From Craspedostauros australis (Eukaryota; Bacillariophyta; Bacillariophyceae; Mastogloiales; Achnanthaceae), in the NCBI GenBank assembly GCA_026770025.1, contig JAMXDE010000055.1, positions 310,001-374,000 on the forward strand: a stretch of DNA of 64,000 bases. Direction: 5' to 3'. The position numbers were made by a program, and so were the translations under genes. Below the pieces are notes generated by a model. That model was not told where the DNA came from. It ran no database searches and saw only the letters and a program-made list of their open reading frames with translations. The stretch's first letter is position 1. Each line of letters opens with the position of its first letter. This document shows positions 53,536 through 63,734 of this stretch, one piece after another.

Positions 53536-54579
53536 TCACAACCTGCTGTGCATCCCAGCTGCCTTTGCCTGCCCCGACACTTTGCACTCTGGCTCGCAGA
53601 CGAGCGAGACCAAACGTGAGCGTATCGTCTCCTCAGCCTCGGCCATCATGTCGTCGATGACCTCCTTGACGGTCGGGATGGAATGGATCAAGCCAACAGC
53701 CTGCCCTGCACTCCAGATCCCGCCGTCCGGATCGTTATCCTTCTCAGCCTGCCGACCGCGCTTTCCGTTCACCAGGTGACGCACGTCTTCGAACACCATG
53801 GATTCGCCCTTCGCTGACTCGATCGCCTCAACCTCGGCCGCAACCTTGTTGCGGAAGACGCGGGACGTGTTCTTGAGACGGCGCAGCATCATGACAGTGT
53901 CGGTCTCCTTGGCCTCGAGCATGCGGCGCTTGAAGGATTCCGGCCAGTTGCACTCCTGGGTGGCGCAGAAGCGCGTCCCGCAGTTGACGCCGTCCGCCCC
54001 CAACGCCAGGGCTGCGGCGAGCTGAGATCCAGTGCTGACACCGCCGCTGCACAAGAATGGGACCTTGAGAGCCTGAGAACCGCGGGCTTGCAGCACGAAG
54101 TTGCCCACATCCTCCTCGCCCGGGTGTCCGGCGCATTCGAATCCGTCCAGGCTGATGATGTCCACGCCGTACCGCTCAGCGGAGAGAGCGTGGCGGATCG
54201 TGACGCACTTGTGGATGGTGACAACGCCGGCCTGATTGAAGGCCTGGATGAATGGCTTGGGGTTGGATCCTGCCGTTTCGACGATCTTCACACCCTCCTC
54301 GATCATCACGCGCACGTACTCCTCGTACGGTGGCGGCTTTCCCACGGTCGGGAGGATGGTGAGGTTCACACCGAACGGCTTGTCCGTCAGCTGCTTCATG
54401 TGGCGGATCCACTGTCGTCCCTGCTCCGGGGATCCAGCGTTGTGGATGGCAAACATGCCCAACCCGCCAGCGTTGCTCACAGCAGCAGCAAGTTCCACCG
54501 TCCCAACGCCGGTCATTCCACCCAGCAGAATCGGGTGCTTGATGCCCAGCATCTCCGTCACTCGCGTCTTCAGCACCAT
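53536..54579 (-). CDS. Nitronate monooxygenase (2-nitropropane dioxygenase family), FMN-dependent
   Basis: A 347-residue single-exon TIM-barrel flavoprotein. It opens with the family block GIKHPILLGGMTGVGTVELA and NAGGLGMFA near residues 12-44. GVNLTILPT follows. The catalytic His lies in FECAGHPGEEDVG. The FMN-phosphate region is FLCSGGVSTGSQLAAALALG followed by GVNCGTRFCAT. The C-terminal helices include GQAVGLIHSIPTVKEVIDDM. Such enzymes oxidise alkyl nitronates such as propionate 3-nitronate, usually as detoxification, in cytosol or organelles. No targeting peptide is evident. ATG at 54579. Confidence 0.93.
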   Translation of the reverse strand: MVLKTRVTEMLGIKHPILLGGMTGVGTVELAAAVSNAGGLGMFAIHNAGSPEQGRQWIRHMKQLTDKPFGVNLTILPTVGKPPPYEEYVRVMIEEGVKIVETAGSNPKPFIQAFNQAGVVTIHKCVTIRHALSAERYGVDIISLDGFECAGHPGEEDVGNFVLQARGSQALKVPFLCSGGVSTGSQLAAALALGADGVNCGTRFCATQECNWPESFKRRMLEAKETDTVMMLRRLKNTSRVFRNKVAAEVEAIESAKGESMVFEDVRHLVNGKRGRQAEKDNDPDGGIWSAGQAVGLIHSIPTVKEVIDDMMAEAEETIRSRLVSLVCEPECKVSGQAKAAGMHSRL

Positions 54580-55506
54580 TGTTCTCGTTGCTCGTTGCTC
54601 GTTGGCGTCTATTGTGGGTTGGGGGACCGCGTGTGCTTGTTGTCTTCTCCTCTACCCACGCTCAACCTGCTTCCGCACATGATCGAGTGGTGAACTCCAC
54701 AACGTCTTTGCTTCTTTGTTCGTTGTCTGGAAAGAAACCATCTCTCATTTCTGTGTTGGCGTCAACGTCACTATCCGCAGTCACGAACAAAACAACAAAC
54801 AACTTTCAACAAAGGACACACTGAATACAAACAGACAACCGATTTCGTAAACAGACAACTTCAACACAAGACACTGACAAACACACGTGTTACAAACATA
54901 CATTTCGTCTGTCGCTCTGTTTCATAAAGTGACAGCCGGAACACAAGAGCGGCACGCTCTGCTTTTTGTCGTTCAGACACTATGGGAAGCTGCGGTAGAA
55001 ATATAAATTCACACAATCAAGCGTAAGCAAAATGAAAAGAAGCATGCCCGACGGACCCTGATAATATCCGTAAGGGTTTTTTTTGTGTGGGCGTTTTCGT
55101 AAGTGGACTGGTGAGTTCACTTACGACCCCCTTGCATTTTTGGGCTTCGTAAGCGGACTCCTCAATCCAGTTACGACCACAAAAAAGTAGTCGAATTTCG
55201 CTCATCTGAAAAAAGACTACTTTGACCACTTCACCTCCTCCAAATTCCCTGTTTCTCTCGGTTGCGTTCTGGTTGTGATGCTGGCTTCGTATTTTGTCGC
55301 GTTGATTTACGTGTTGTCAACCGCATCCTTGGACTTCAATAGACTTGTAGACGGTAACACAACAACTTTGTGTGTAACCACAAGCTTTTTATCGTAATTG
55401 TCGTCCCCTTCAGTACCGTCAACGTCTTTCATCATCAAATGTTCCTCCAATACAACACTGTTTAGGTTCCCACCAGCTTCAAGAAGCTTGTTTCATCGTT
55501 AGTACT
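54580..55506. other. Region upstream of the nitronate monooxygenase with hairpin cluster
   Basis: The first 350 bases are AAC/ACA-rich and probably promoter. From 55076 to 55222 the sequence folds into several short hairpins, listed separately. No reading frame is convincing. Base composition shifts toward AT from here rightward. Confidence 0.5.
55098..55222. repeat. Hairpin cluster, MITE-like
   Basis: CGTAAGTG (55098-55105) pairs with CACTTACG (55118-55125). A diverged copy of the same unit follows at 55148-55175 (CGTAAGCGGACTC ... GTTACG). AAGTAGTC (55185-55192) pairs with GACTACTT (55215-55222). A T-run followed by GTGTGG at 55076-55090 opposes CCACAAAAAA at 55178-55186. Confidence 0.55.
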
Positions 55507-56112
55507 TTGCCTGACATCGCATCCCTCATCCAGCACATAGCAGACGCCACCAACCACAGCGACAATGACACCGACAGTTCATACGAAGACTGGGTTATTG
55601 ATACCCCAATCGATCTTGACAGTGACAACAATGATGGCATCCTTTGTGTCCACAACGAAAGCAATGTTGATGCCAACAACGTCGATACTGGAGTCTACCC
55701 TGTTGGCAATGCTCATGTGGCCAACGATGCACCAGCAGCCATGCTGATTGCTGCCATTGTTGCTGCCGCCAACATCATCATCCCCAATGATGCTCGCACT
55801 AACACAACTACAACCAGCACATCTACAACCGGCACATCCGGAACTGTTGAACAACCAGCTCTGACAGAACCAGAACACGTGGCTTCTATGGGCCTGCAAT
55901 GGAAGATGCTGGATCCCAACACGGCAGAGTTTGTGTTGCTGTGGGAAAGGCCTTGCTTGATGCAAAGGTGCACTACAAGCAGCTCACAAATGAACAAGAC
56001 AACTCATTGTATTTGGAGGCCAACCTACAATCCTCTGTTACGCAATGGTCAGAGGATGACTGCTCAGCAGAAAGTCTGCACCTGTCTGCGCTCGCCCAAT
56101 GGCACCCACTGA
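55507..56112 (+). CDS. Hypothetical acidic Asp/Asn/Thr-rich frame, possibly mobile-element derived
   Basis: About 200 residues: an acidic beginning (DNDTDSSYEDWVIDTPIDLD), an Ala/Ile-rich hydrophobic run (AAMLIAAIVAAANIIIP) and a Thr-rich segment. Around 55940 the more protein-like continuation lies in the +2-shifted frame (LLDAKVHYKQLTNEQDNSLY), suggesting a frameshift, and it runs into the minisatellite. No family recognised. Confidence 0.25.
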   Translation: MPDIASLIQHIADATNHSDNDTDSSYEDWVIDTPIDLDSDNNDGILCVHNESNVDANNVDTGVYPVGNAHVANDAPAAMLIAAIVAAANIIIPNDARTNTTTTSTSTTGTSGTVEQPALTEPEHVASMGLQWKMLDPNTAEFVLLWERPCLMQRCTTSSSQMNKTTHCIWRPTYNPLLRNGQRMTAQQKVCTCLRSPNGTH

Positions 56113-56637
56113 TGGCACCCACTGATGGCACCCACTGATGGCACCCACTGATGGCACCCACTGATGGCACCCACTGATGGCACCCACTGATGGCACCCAC
56201 TGATGGCACCCACTGATGGCACCCACTGATGGCACCCACTGATGGCACCCACTGATGGCACCCACTGATGGCACCCACTGATGGCACCCACTGATGGCAC
56301 CCACTGATGGCACCCACTGATGGCACCCACTGATGGCACCCACTGATGGCACCCACTGATGGCACCCACTGATGGCACCCACTGATGGCACCCACTGATG
56401 GCACCCACTGATGGCACCCACTGATGGCACCCACTGATGGCACCCACTGATGGCACCCACTGATGGCACCCACTGATGGCACCCACTGATGGCACCCACT
56501 GATGGCACCCACTGATGGCACCCACTGATGGCACCCACTGATGGCACCCACTGATGGCACCCACTGATGGCACCCACTGATGGCACCCACTGATGGCACC
56601 CACTGATGGCACCCACTGATGGCACCCACTGATGGCA
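56099..56637. repeat. 13-base minisatellite, 41 units
   Basis: 41 head-to-tail copies of GATGGCACCCACT (the first lacks its G) plus a 7-base remnant. I saw no variant unit. Because 13 is not a multiple of three, all three minus-strand frames are open and read the same 13-residue cycle. Confidence 0.97.
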
Positions 56638-56685
56638 TTTGGGATGACAGTTGTATCAAGGCATCATTGCATCATCAGGACTTGA

Positions 56686-56761
56686 CTGACTATACTATCA
56701 ATCAGATTGAAACATGCTGCAGTCATGTGTGATGTTACCTAATCTCAATCTAGATGTTGAC
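56686..56761 (+). repeat. Dispersed repeat, copy 1
   Basis: A roughly 76-base segment containing GACTATACT, AGTCATG and CTAGATGTTGA in order. It is similar, with small gaps, to 62497-62587 in the same orientation, about 5.8 kb away. Confidence 0.6.
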
Positions 56762-57174
56762 ACATTTGGATCGGGCATAACAAGAGATCCAGAGAAAACG
56801 GGTTCCAATGACCTGTTCATTGGAACTCCTTCCTGCCAATACTCCTGGTCTCTCACCAAGAGAACAGCACCATGCGGCTGCACACATCAGTAAAGCTTTG
56901 TCTGGCTCCCAGCTTGACAAAGGGAGGATCCCATGGTACTGGAGGTATGCATCCCTAAGACCCCTTTTCGAGGGCAACCAACACAAAGTACCACACCAAC
57001 AAGAATCAGAGCGTCGATGCTCACAATCCGCAGGTTTCTTCACTGATCAATTTTCCTCTCAACTGATGACTTGTGCACAGAAGAAAACACATCTGGACAG
57101 CCTGCAATCAAGACTCTACCAACAGCAAACAACAGCAAGTCTTCAGACATATTGTGGGGGCTCTAGTGTTATTC

Positions 57175-57561
57175 TCAAATGCTCTCACTGGTCATTTCTG
57201 AGCTGTCGGAAAAGTATCCGATTGGGTCATCAAGAACGGATGCCTTGGCATATTGAGATTCAAATGGGGCCAGGTCCATCATCTTGGATGCCTCACTAAC
57301 CCTAATGTATTCCGGTGGCATTTGGAGCTGAATGCAGTGCTTGCAGATGGTTCTGGTTGAACCCACACTGCCGCAGTTGAGGCATGTACCCGTTCCGGTG
57401 CTTCTTGCAGTGGCATTCATGATTTTTTCATGAAATGGTGCACTGAAGTAGCTCTCCTCATCCGAATCAATGCTGTCCTCAAGGTTCTCTGGTGGAGAGA
57501 ACCTTGCCTTCTTGGCCATACGGCGATCCACCAAGGGCATCCCAAACTCGATGCCCCTCAT
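57175..57561 (-). CDS. Hypothetical small zinc-motif protein
   Basis: 128 residues from an ATG at 57561. A basic start (VDRRMAKKARF) is followed by an acidic stretch (EDSIDSDEESYF), then a CxxC ... CxxC pair (CLNCGSVGSTRTICKHC) and an acidic/Ser end. This could be a zinc ribbon in a transposon accessory protein, given the repeat-rich surroundings. I do not recognise a family. Confidence 0.3.
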   Translation of the reverse strand: MRGIEFGMPLVDRRMAKKARFSPPENLEDSIDSDEESYFSAPFHEKIMNATARSTGTGTCLNCGSVGSTRTICKHCIQLQMPPEYIRVSEASKMMDLAPFESQYAKASVLDDPIGYFSDSSEMTSESI

Positions 57562-57749
57562 GTCGTAGGTGCGCTTCGGCTTGATGCAACAAGCCTCGGC
57601 GCAGACACCGACAAGGTCTTCTCCATGCCCAAACTATCTTCTCCGTCAATGATAATGACAGTGGCCTCCTCCGACTCCAAGTGCTTCTGTGGGGACAGGT
57701 GGGGTTGACTCATTTTGTTCAATTTTCTTCAGTGCGTCTCTATATTTTA

Positions 57750-57840
57750 CTACTGAGATGCAATGAGATGAAAAGAGATGCAAAGAGATAAAATGAGATA
57801 CAGTGAGATACGGTGCGATGCAATGTGTTGTGATGGGCTG
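57750..57840. repeat. Degenerate 10-base GAGATGCAAT-type tandem repeat
   Basis: About eight imperfect purine-rich units (gagatgcaat, gagatgaaaa, gagatgcaaa and so on). Confidence 0.75.
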
Positions 57841-59083
57841 TGTTTGAGAGAGTGTTTCTGTTCGAGACGACTTACTTGTTGTTGATGCTCGCTGTTGCTG
57901 TGTTTTTTTTTCGTCGATTTTTGCCGTTTTTTGTTCTTGATGTTGTTGCCTGTAGCCTGTCGACTGATGCTCGATGCCTGGTGCCTGGTGCCTGCTGCCT
58001 GCTGCCTGATCAGTAGGTCAGAGAACGAGGGCTCGTTGCCGTGTTTTTGGTGATTATTGCTGTATTTTTTGTCTTGATGAAGTTGATTTTCTTCGTTTCC
58101 TTGGCGTTTTTGGTGCGTTTGGGAGTGTTTGATCGCGCTTCGTGGGATGTGTGCTTGGGCTGTCAGAGCACAGTATGTATGCTGGTGATTGGAGCAATGG
58201 TGCAAGTTGGTGAACTATGAAACTTATCAGCATGAATATGAGATGCAATGATGTCCAAAAGTGGATTTCTGTGGCAAGCAAGGGAAGGGGGGAGGAATGT
58301 GGTAGATCTAGTGCTTCATTGTGTAGAATCCCATGAGTTCCATGAGTTCCATGAGCTCGTTGCCCTGAAAAAGCTGGCACTGTCGGAATGCTTTTGTGAC
58401 AGGCATCGATCCCAAATTGTGAGCGGACACAACTGTGACTGACTCCCCATGGGACCCAGTCCTGAACAACAACACCAACAACAACAGCAATCGACCAGCA
58501 CGCGCCATTTCACTTTTCAGACCACCTTGTGTCCCACTACCAACAGGCCACCCAGCTAGTGTCCATCCTTCTACAGGCCACACCAGCACCACCAATCCAG
58601 ATCATCCCTAGCTATCCACAAGCCAGCACCACCCATCCACCATGTCCCCAGCCATCCACAAGTCATCCACAAGTCATCCACAAGTCATTCACTTCCTCTC
58701 TACCAGCCTGAAACCAGCCAAGTTGTCTATAGCCAGTAGCAACTAACCAACACATCTCTAGCCATCATTCATCACAACACAACCAACAAATTCAACTAAT
58801 GCAGATGCCCCTGATGTGCCAGCAGAGGAAAGGTTTCCAGGCACTGATGGGATGGTCAACTTTTTAACACTGTGAAGGACAATCGACAGATGCACCCCAC
58901 ACCCAAAGAGAAACAAGAGTTGAACAGAATGGAGAAGCTAGTGGATAATTTCTTCCTTCACGGCACTCATGAAGGTGAAAACCTACCATATGACAGGCCA
59001 GACAAAGGCCCACACAGAGACACCATGGACTTAAACCTACATGAGACCTGGGAGTAACTGCTCTCTGGAGATCAAATGGGAGC
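57841..59083. other. Low-complexity and repeat-rich stretch
   Basis: Contains TTG/TTT-rich sequence (57880-58080), CATGAGTTC repeats near 58329-58350, and an AAGTCATCCAC tandem repeat of about three units near 58660-58690. From about 58800 a short Lys/Glu-rich frame (58872-59057) may be the start of the recombinase-like pseudogene that follows. Confidence 0.4.
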
Positions 59084-60600
59084 TTGCCTGGCTCTGTACA
59101 TCACATGGGCTGTGTTGTACAGAATCCCTACCATCAGCCTCCACACCATTGTGGCCAAGGATGCAGAAGGGCATACAATGAAATCTCCAAGAGGTTCCCA
59201 GACTGGTGCACCATCAACAATACAGATGCAGGGCTCAAGGTCCTCTCTCACAGCTCCCCAAACTTCTCCATTATCTACCACAACCTAGAAAGAATCAACA
59301 TATGGCCAGCCCAGGCTGTACAGAGGTCAGAGCCACTCACACCCCCTGACATCAGAAGGCTGCAACAAGCTGCTCCTCCCACACCCAATGGATACAGAGA
59401 TATTGCTCTGCTCTTCATTCCCTTTGAAACTGGAGCAAGGGACAAGGCAGCCATTGACAAAGCAATGAAGTGGCTCATGTACAACAAAGACACCAAACAG
59501 GATGTCATCTACTTCAAGTCACAGAAACGGGGCAGAGACTGACATGACACCAAGGGAGGCAGTGCTGAGTGTTGAAGCCTCTGTGGCCATGAGATGATAT
59601 CTGAGAACATACAGACTGCAGAAGTGGAACCACCCTGGCTATTTCTTTGGTATTGTCCAGACTGAACAGATTTGCAACAACATCAGAGCTCTCTGCTACT
59701 ATGCAGGATACCCTGAGAGATACTTCTCTACTCATTCGGCTGCAAAAGGAAAGATCAACAATATCATTTGCAATTCCAAGCTGAAGGGTGAGGCAATCTC
59801 TGTGGGACCTGCTGATGCTAGGATCATTGGAGACTACACCACCACAACAATGCACTGAGGCTATACTTCAGAAGCTTGTCAGATCGAGCTGATATGTATG
59901 TTGGGAAAATGATTCCGTGGACCTGCTGACAGTGGAGAAGCTTCATCCAGAGTTGCAGGGCAAGCTGCTCCCTGTGGTCAGACTATATCACTTGGTCACA
60001 GCCAATACCTTGTCTGAAAACATGAGACAAGAACTGGTTGAAATGGTCAATTGCCTCAAGTCAGACTCACCCACCAAGGTCACCATGGAGGGAATGACAG
60101 GCAAGGAGGTTCCTTCTCATATCTGGTGGACTCTGGTAAAAAGAATGAGAGACTGTGACTACCTTGGCAACTCCACCTATGAAATTGGAAGGGCCATCAA
60201 GACAGGCATGGGCACAGATCATTTCAGAAGTGTTGGCAGGTGCTTGAGGTTCATGATGGCAACTGGTGTGCTCACCATCAACAAGCTCATGAAGTTGGCA
60301 GAATATGCCATGCTTGAGGCCAGTGAACACATGCTGATGTACTTCAGTTTGCCCAGGCTCAACAAGGGAGACAAGAGACAGTTCATCAAGAGACCCAAGA
60401 CCAAGTTTGATGCCTTGGAGTCAACCAACATCAAGCTTTACATCAAAGGACTCAAGAACAGGCTCCAAATTGGTACAGAGGGTATTGTCATGGTGGCATC
60501 CACACAGTACAATGCAACCAAGCTCACTGACAACCAGGAGGCCATGACAAAGCAAGCAAAGCAGAGTGGCCAGAATGTGCATGAGACAGCTTTCCATTAA
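59084..60600 (+). pseudogene. Decayed tyrosine-recombinase-like element gene (copy A)
   Basis: Reading across at least two stops and frameshifts, the segment follows the order of a tyrosine recombinase. PLTPPDIRRLQQAA and YRDIALLFIPFETGAR resemble the box-I region with its Arg. QDVIYFKSQKR follows, then (59544-59800) QICNNIRALCYYAGYPERYF and STHSAAKG, resembling box II His-x-x-Arg but with Lys. ARIIGDYTTT then NALRLYF could hold the nucleophilic Tyr. From 59917 a clean 227-codon frame continues with LTVEKLHPELQGKLLPVV and a Lys-rich helical region. It ends in TAA at 60598, after which the same frame stays open into 60601-61326. Fragment B (63735-64000, minus) matches its middle. The class (Crypton, DIRS-like or other) is not resolved. 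Confidence 0.5.
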
Positions 60601-61326
60601 GTAGGACCAGATGCCAAGGTGGCAGATCAAGTCACTGCCCCAGTCTATGAATCATCTGATGAAGAAGAAGAGGAGGAGGTTGCCAAAGCCACAGCACCCA
60701 TATATGAACCTTCTGATGAGGAAGATGAAGAACCAGTTTGGGTCATGGGAGGAGGCCCCAACTATGAGCCTTCTGATGAGGAGGAAAAAGAAGAGACATA
60801 TCTTGATGTTCCAAGGAGACCACCACAGAAGCCTGAATCTCCACAGCATGATGATATGAAGTCCTCCTCCTCTGAAGGAGATGATTGCAGGGACAAAGGC
60901 TGGATGGATCCTGTGAATTCCACTGGTGGCTCTGGTGAGTCATTGATTCCTTCCTCATCTGAGGTGGAGAGTGATGACAACAACTCTTCCCATTTTGCTT
61001 CATGTCTCCCCAAGATGATCCAAATTCATGACATTGACAGTGAAGATGATGGCGGAAAACCATCTGCCATCATTTCACACTCTGCATCTCCTTTGAAGAG
61101 GCCACACAGGGCAACCAGGGCTGCACCTCATGCCCAACACATTGCAACCATGTCAGTTGCTGCAACAATGAATGAGAACATGCAACAGAGCATACGAAAG
61201 CAACGCAGAAAGATAGAGAAGCTTGAGCAGAAGCGCACTGGCCTTGAAACAGCCAACACAGTGATGCAGGAGCACATGAAAGGATATACTTCTCTTCTCC
61301 AACAGATCTGGGTTCTCAAGATGTAA
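60601..61326 (+). pseudogene. C-terminal part of copy A: acidic YEPSDEE repeats and coiled coil
   Basis: Same frame as the preceding segment, separated only by TAA (60598-60600). It has three acidic repeats (VYESSDEEEEEE, IYEPSDEEDEE, NYEPSDEEEKEE), a Ser/Asp-rich linker, a basic patch (SPLKRPHRATRAAPH) and a terminal coiled coil (MQQSIRKQRRKIEKLEQKR). The first available ATG is at 60619, so it could also be expressed alone. No family recognised. Confidence 0.45.
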
Positions 61327-62496
61327 AAAGAGAAGTTGGAGAAAACCATTGCAGTGTTCCAAGGTGATGAAAGCAATGAAACCAGTGGCAACTATATGCA
61401 TAACCAACTAGCAGTACTTACCATCAATGTATATGTGCATTCCACATTGTTTTCATGGAGCATGTGCATGGGCTGGGGGATATGTGAGTATCACTTGTTG
61501 TGGCAGTGCGAGTCCTTCCCCCCTCCTCACCCTGCAGTCAGCCATGTCATGGGACTGCAGCCATCCATACATGAGGGGTGGCATATGTGGGAGTGGTCAG
61601 GTAACAAGGTAGTCCAAGTGGGATCAACATGAGTTGATTCTATTCAATCGTGATACTTTGATTGGGAGGTGCGGCAATAATGGATATCACCACAAAGTTG
61701 TACACCCGATTGCCAACAGACATTAAAGTTGTCGAGTTCAGCCTGTTCGTGGAGACATTCTTCCATCACAACATGAATCTGTCACACCTGCTGCAACATT
61801 CTCCATGTTTTCGTTCAGTATGTTGACTGCATTCGTTCGTTGGGGACCAAGATGACATGTCTGTCTTGTGCGAAACTCCACGATCGGTTGGGAAGTTTGA
61901 TTCCTCCCTTCTTGGGAGTACTTCACGTGTGTGGTTGGTGGTGGATGAATCCGATAGGTGAAGTTGGAGATGTTTGGTGTTTGTTGTTGTTCTAAGTTAG
62001 TTGTAGTCAATTGATGATTGAGTTTGAATTATGAGATGATGATCTCCTATTTCTAATGATGGTGCCTATTGCACGGTTGCTAACGTGCTGCTCGATTACC
62101 TCGTGGTTTCTCTCGCAGTCTTTCCTAAAACATTGCCCAAGATGGCATGTTGATTTACACGATATCTCGTGTTATTCTTGCCCTTGGGTCTTTCTTCATC
62201 TCTCCTGGTCTTGCCTAATCTTGATCTCTGTTTGATCACATATGGATTGATCCGTCTACGTCGACGAGGTGCATGCATCACCTCTGACGATGTTGTTCTG
62301 GATCCTAAATGTTGTTGCCACGTGCTCAATGATGCACTCGGCTTTGCTAGACAAGTCAGCATACCATGACTAAAATATAATCTTGATTCCGAGGATCACA
62401 ATGACCGATCCTCTGGCGTCATACGATGATGCCAGTGCCTACGTCAGGTTCGATGACTGTAGTGACTGAATCTCAATCGTGTAATCAAGACTCACT
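61327..62496. other. Spacer in the repeat-rich region, no gene recognised
   Basis: Short frames only. A minus-strand frame at 61738-62010 has no recognisable domain. Confidence 0.4.
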
Positions 62497-62587
62497 CGAC
62501 TATACTCTCAAATCGAGTCGAATCAAAAATAGTGAATCATGTTTTAGTCATGGGAGATGGGTACCTAATTTCGATCTAGATGTTGAT
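62497..62587 (+). repeat. Dispersed repeat, copy 2
   Basis: The partner of 56686-56761, with shared blocks GACTATACT, AGTCATG, TACCTAAT and ATCTAGATGTTGA. It ends about 50 bases before the ATG at 62638, so it may be the leader of a dispersed element. Confidence 0.6.
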
Positions 62588-62637
62588 AACAAACACACAA
62601 CACCTCACACCAACGCACACACAACAACAACACAACA

Positions 62638-63734
62638 ATGGTGGGCTCTGATGTCCGCTTTTACAAAGATGGGCCTGATGCGGCTGCCTTGATGAAGGCA
62701 CTAATTGACGACCCAACAAAATGGAACTGGGAGCCAGAACCTCTGCATCTCCACCATTCATTTCTACGCAAGTATGATTCCAAAAAAAATGTTCGGACTC
62801 TATGTGACTTCAAACGAAGTTTGGTCAAAAGGAACTTGTTCCACAGTAAGTGCACATGTGGTTGAAGTGGTTCTGTGTTGATGTGTGTGCTGAAGCCTCT
62901 GTTCTCTGACCACCATGTGATCAAGCATCATTTGCGTACAACATTGCCATTCCACCCACGTCTCACCCCTTGCCTTTCTCTGTTTGTGATACACACCAAC
63001 ATGTGTGGTTTGCACATTGCAAATGCAACAAAGTGGATGGCCAGCCCCATCAGATCTCTCAATCAAAGATTGGAGCCAAGCTCCGTCCACTTGACAACAT
63101 GGACACCACGACATCCACCTCTGACAACCACAACCACAACCACAGCAACAACATATCCAACACAGAAAAGAGAACCAACAAGGAGCATAGTCACAGCCAT
63201 GCAGCAAGACTCAGAAGTCCATGCTGTCACAACCACCAGAGGGCACTCAAGCACACCCCAGCTTCAACCCCATGCTGCAGAGGATACTGACAGCAGTGTC
63301 CAGAGCATGTCGGATGCTTCAAGCCATGATTCCGATGTTGTGGACAGTGACTCCAACCGCGACATTGGATATGTTGGAGTGAAACTTGAGCCAGTGTCGC
63401 CCCCCACACAAGGATCCACCCAGTGGCCCCCCCATCACTGCAAGGTTTCAACGTTTCTTCAACCTTCCAGAGGAGCAACGTGTCACACAGTTCTGCAAAC
63501 TTCGTCGAACCATAGAGGTGTTTCACACAACACAAGTGTGGAGGCCTCCTGGTGAGAAGTATCGGATGATTGGTGTGGACTTCCACATGCCAGCCTGCAT
63601 CACCAAACGTGATGCAACTGTCACAATTGAGAACCAAAAGGTTGGCGGCGTACCCCGCATGTTCCTTGTCCCCATCTACAAACCACCAGAGGCTTTTGGA
63701 AAGGATGGGAGCATTGTTGATGTCATGCTCCCGC
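62638..63734 (+). pseudogene. Frameshifted hypothetical gene, probably mobile-element derived
   Basis: Exon-like segment 62638-62845 starts at an ATG in good context (ACAACAATGG) and encodes VRFYKDGPDAAALMKALIDD and a helical continuation, ending at a plausible donor (CCACA/GTAAGT). Downstream, a segment with FAHCKCNKVDGQPHQI (about 63008-63060) looks like a zinc-binding Cys/His block. Later frames carry a Ser/Asp-rich acidic stretch (63280-63370), then, after a shift at or near a C7 run (63427-63433), RFQRFFNLPEEQRVTQF and WRPPGEKYRMIGVDFHMPAC through about 63730. No family recognised. The frame changes argue for decay. Confidence 0.35.

Noticed and set aside
55973-56659. Minus-strand frame encoding 13-residue perfect repeats
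   Set aside because: It arises automatically from the 13-base minisatellite, and all three frames are open. There is no independent evidence that it is translated.
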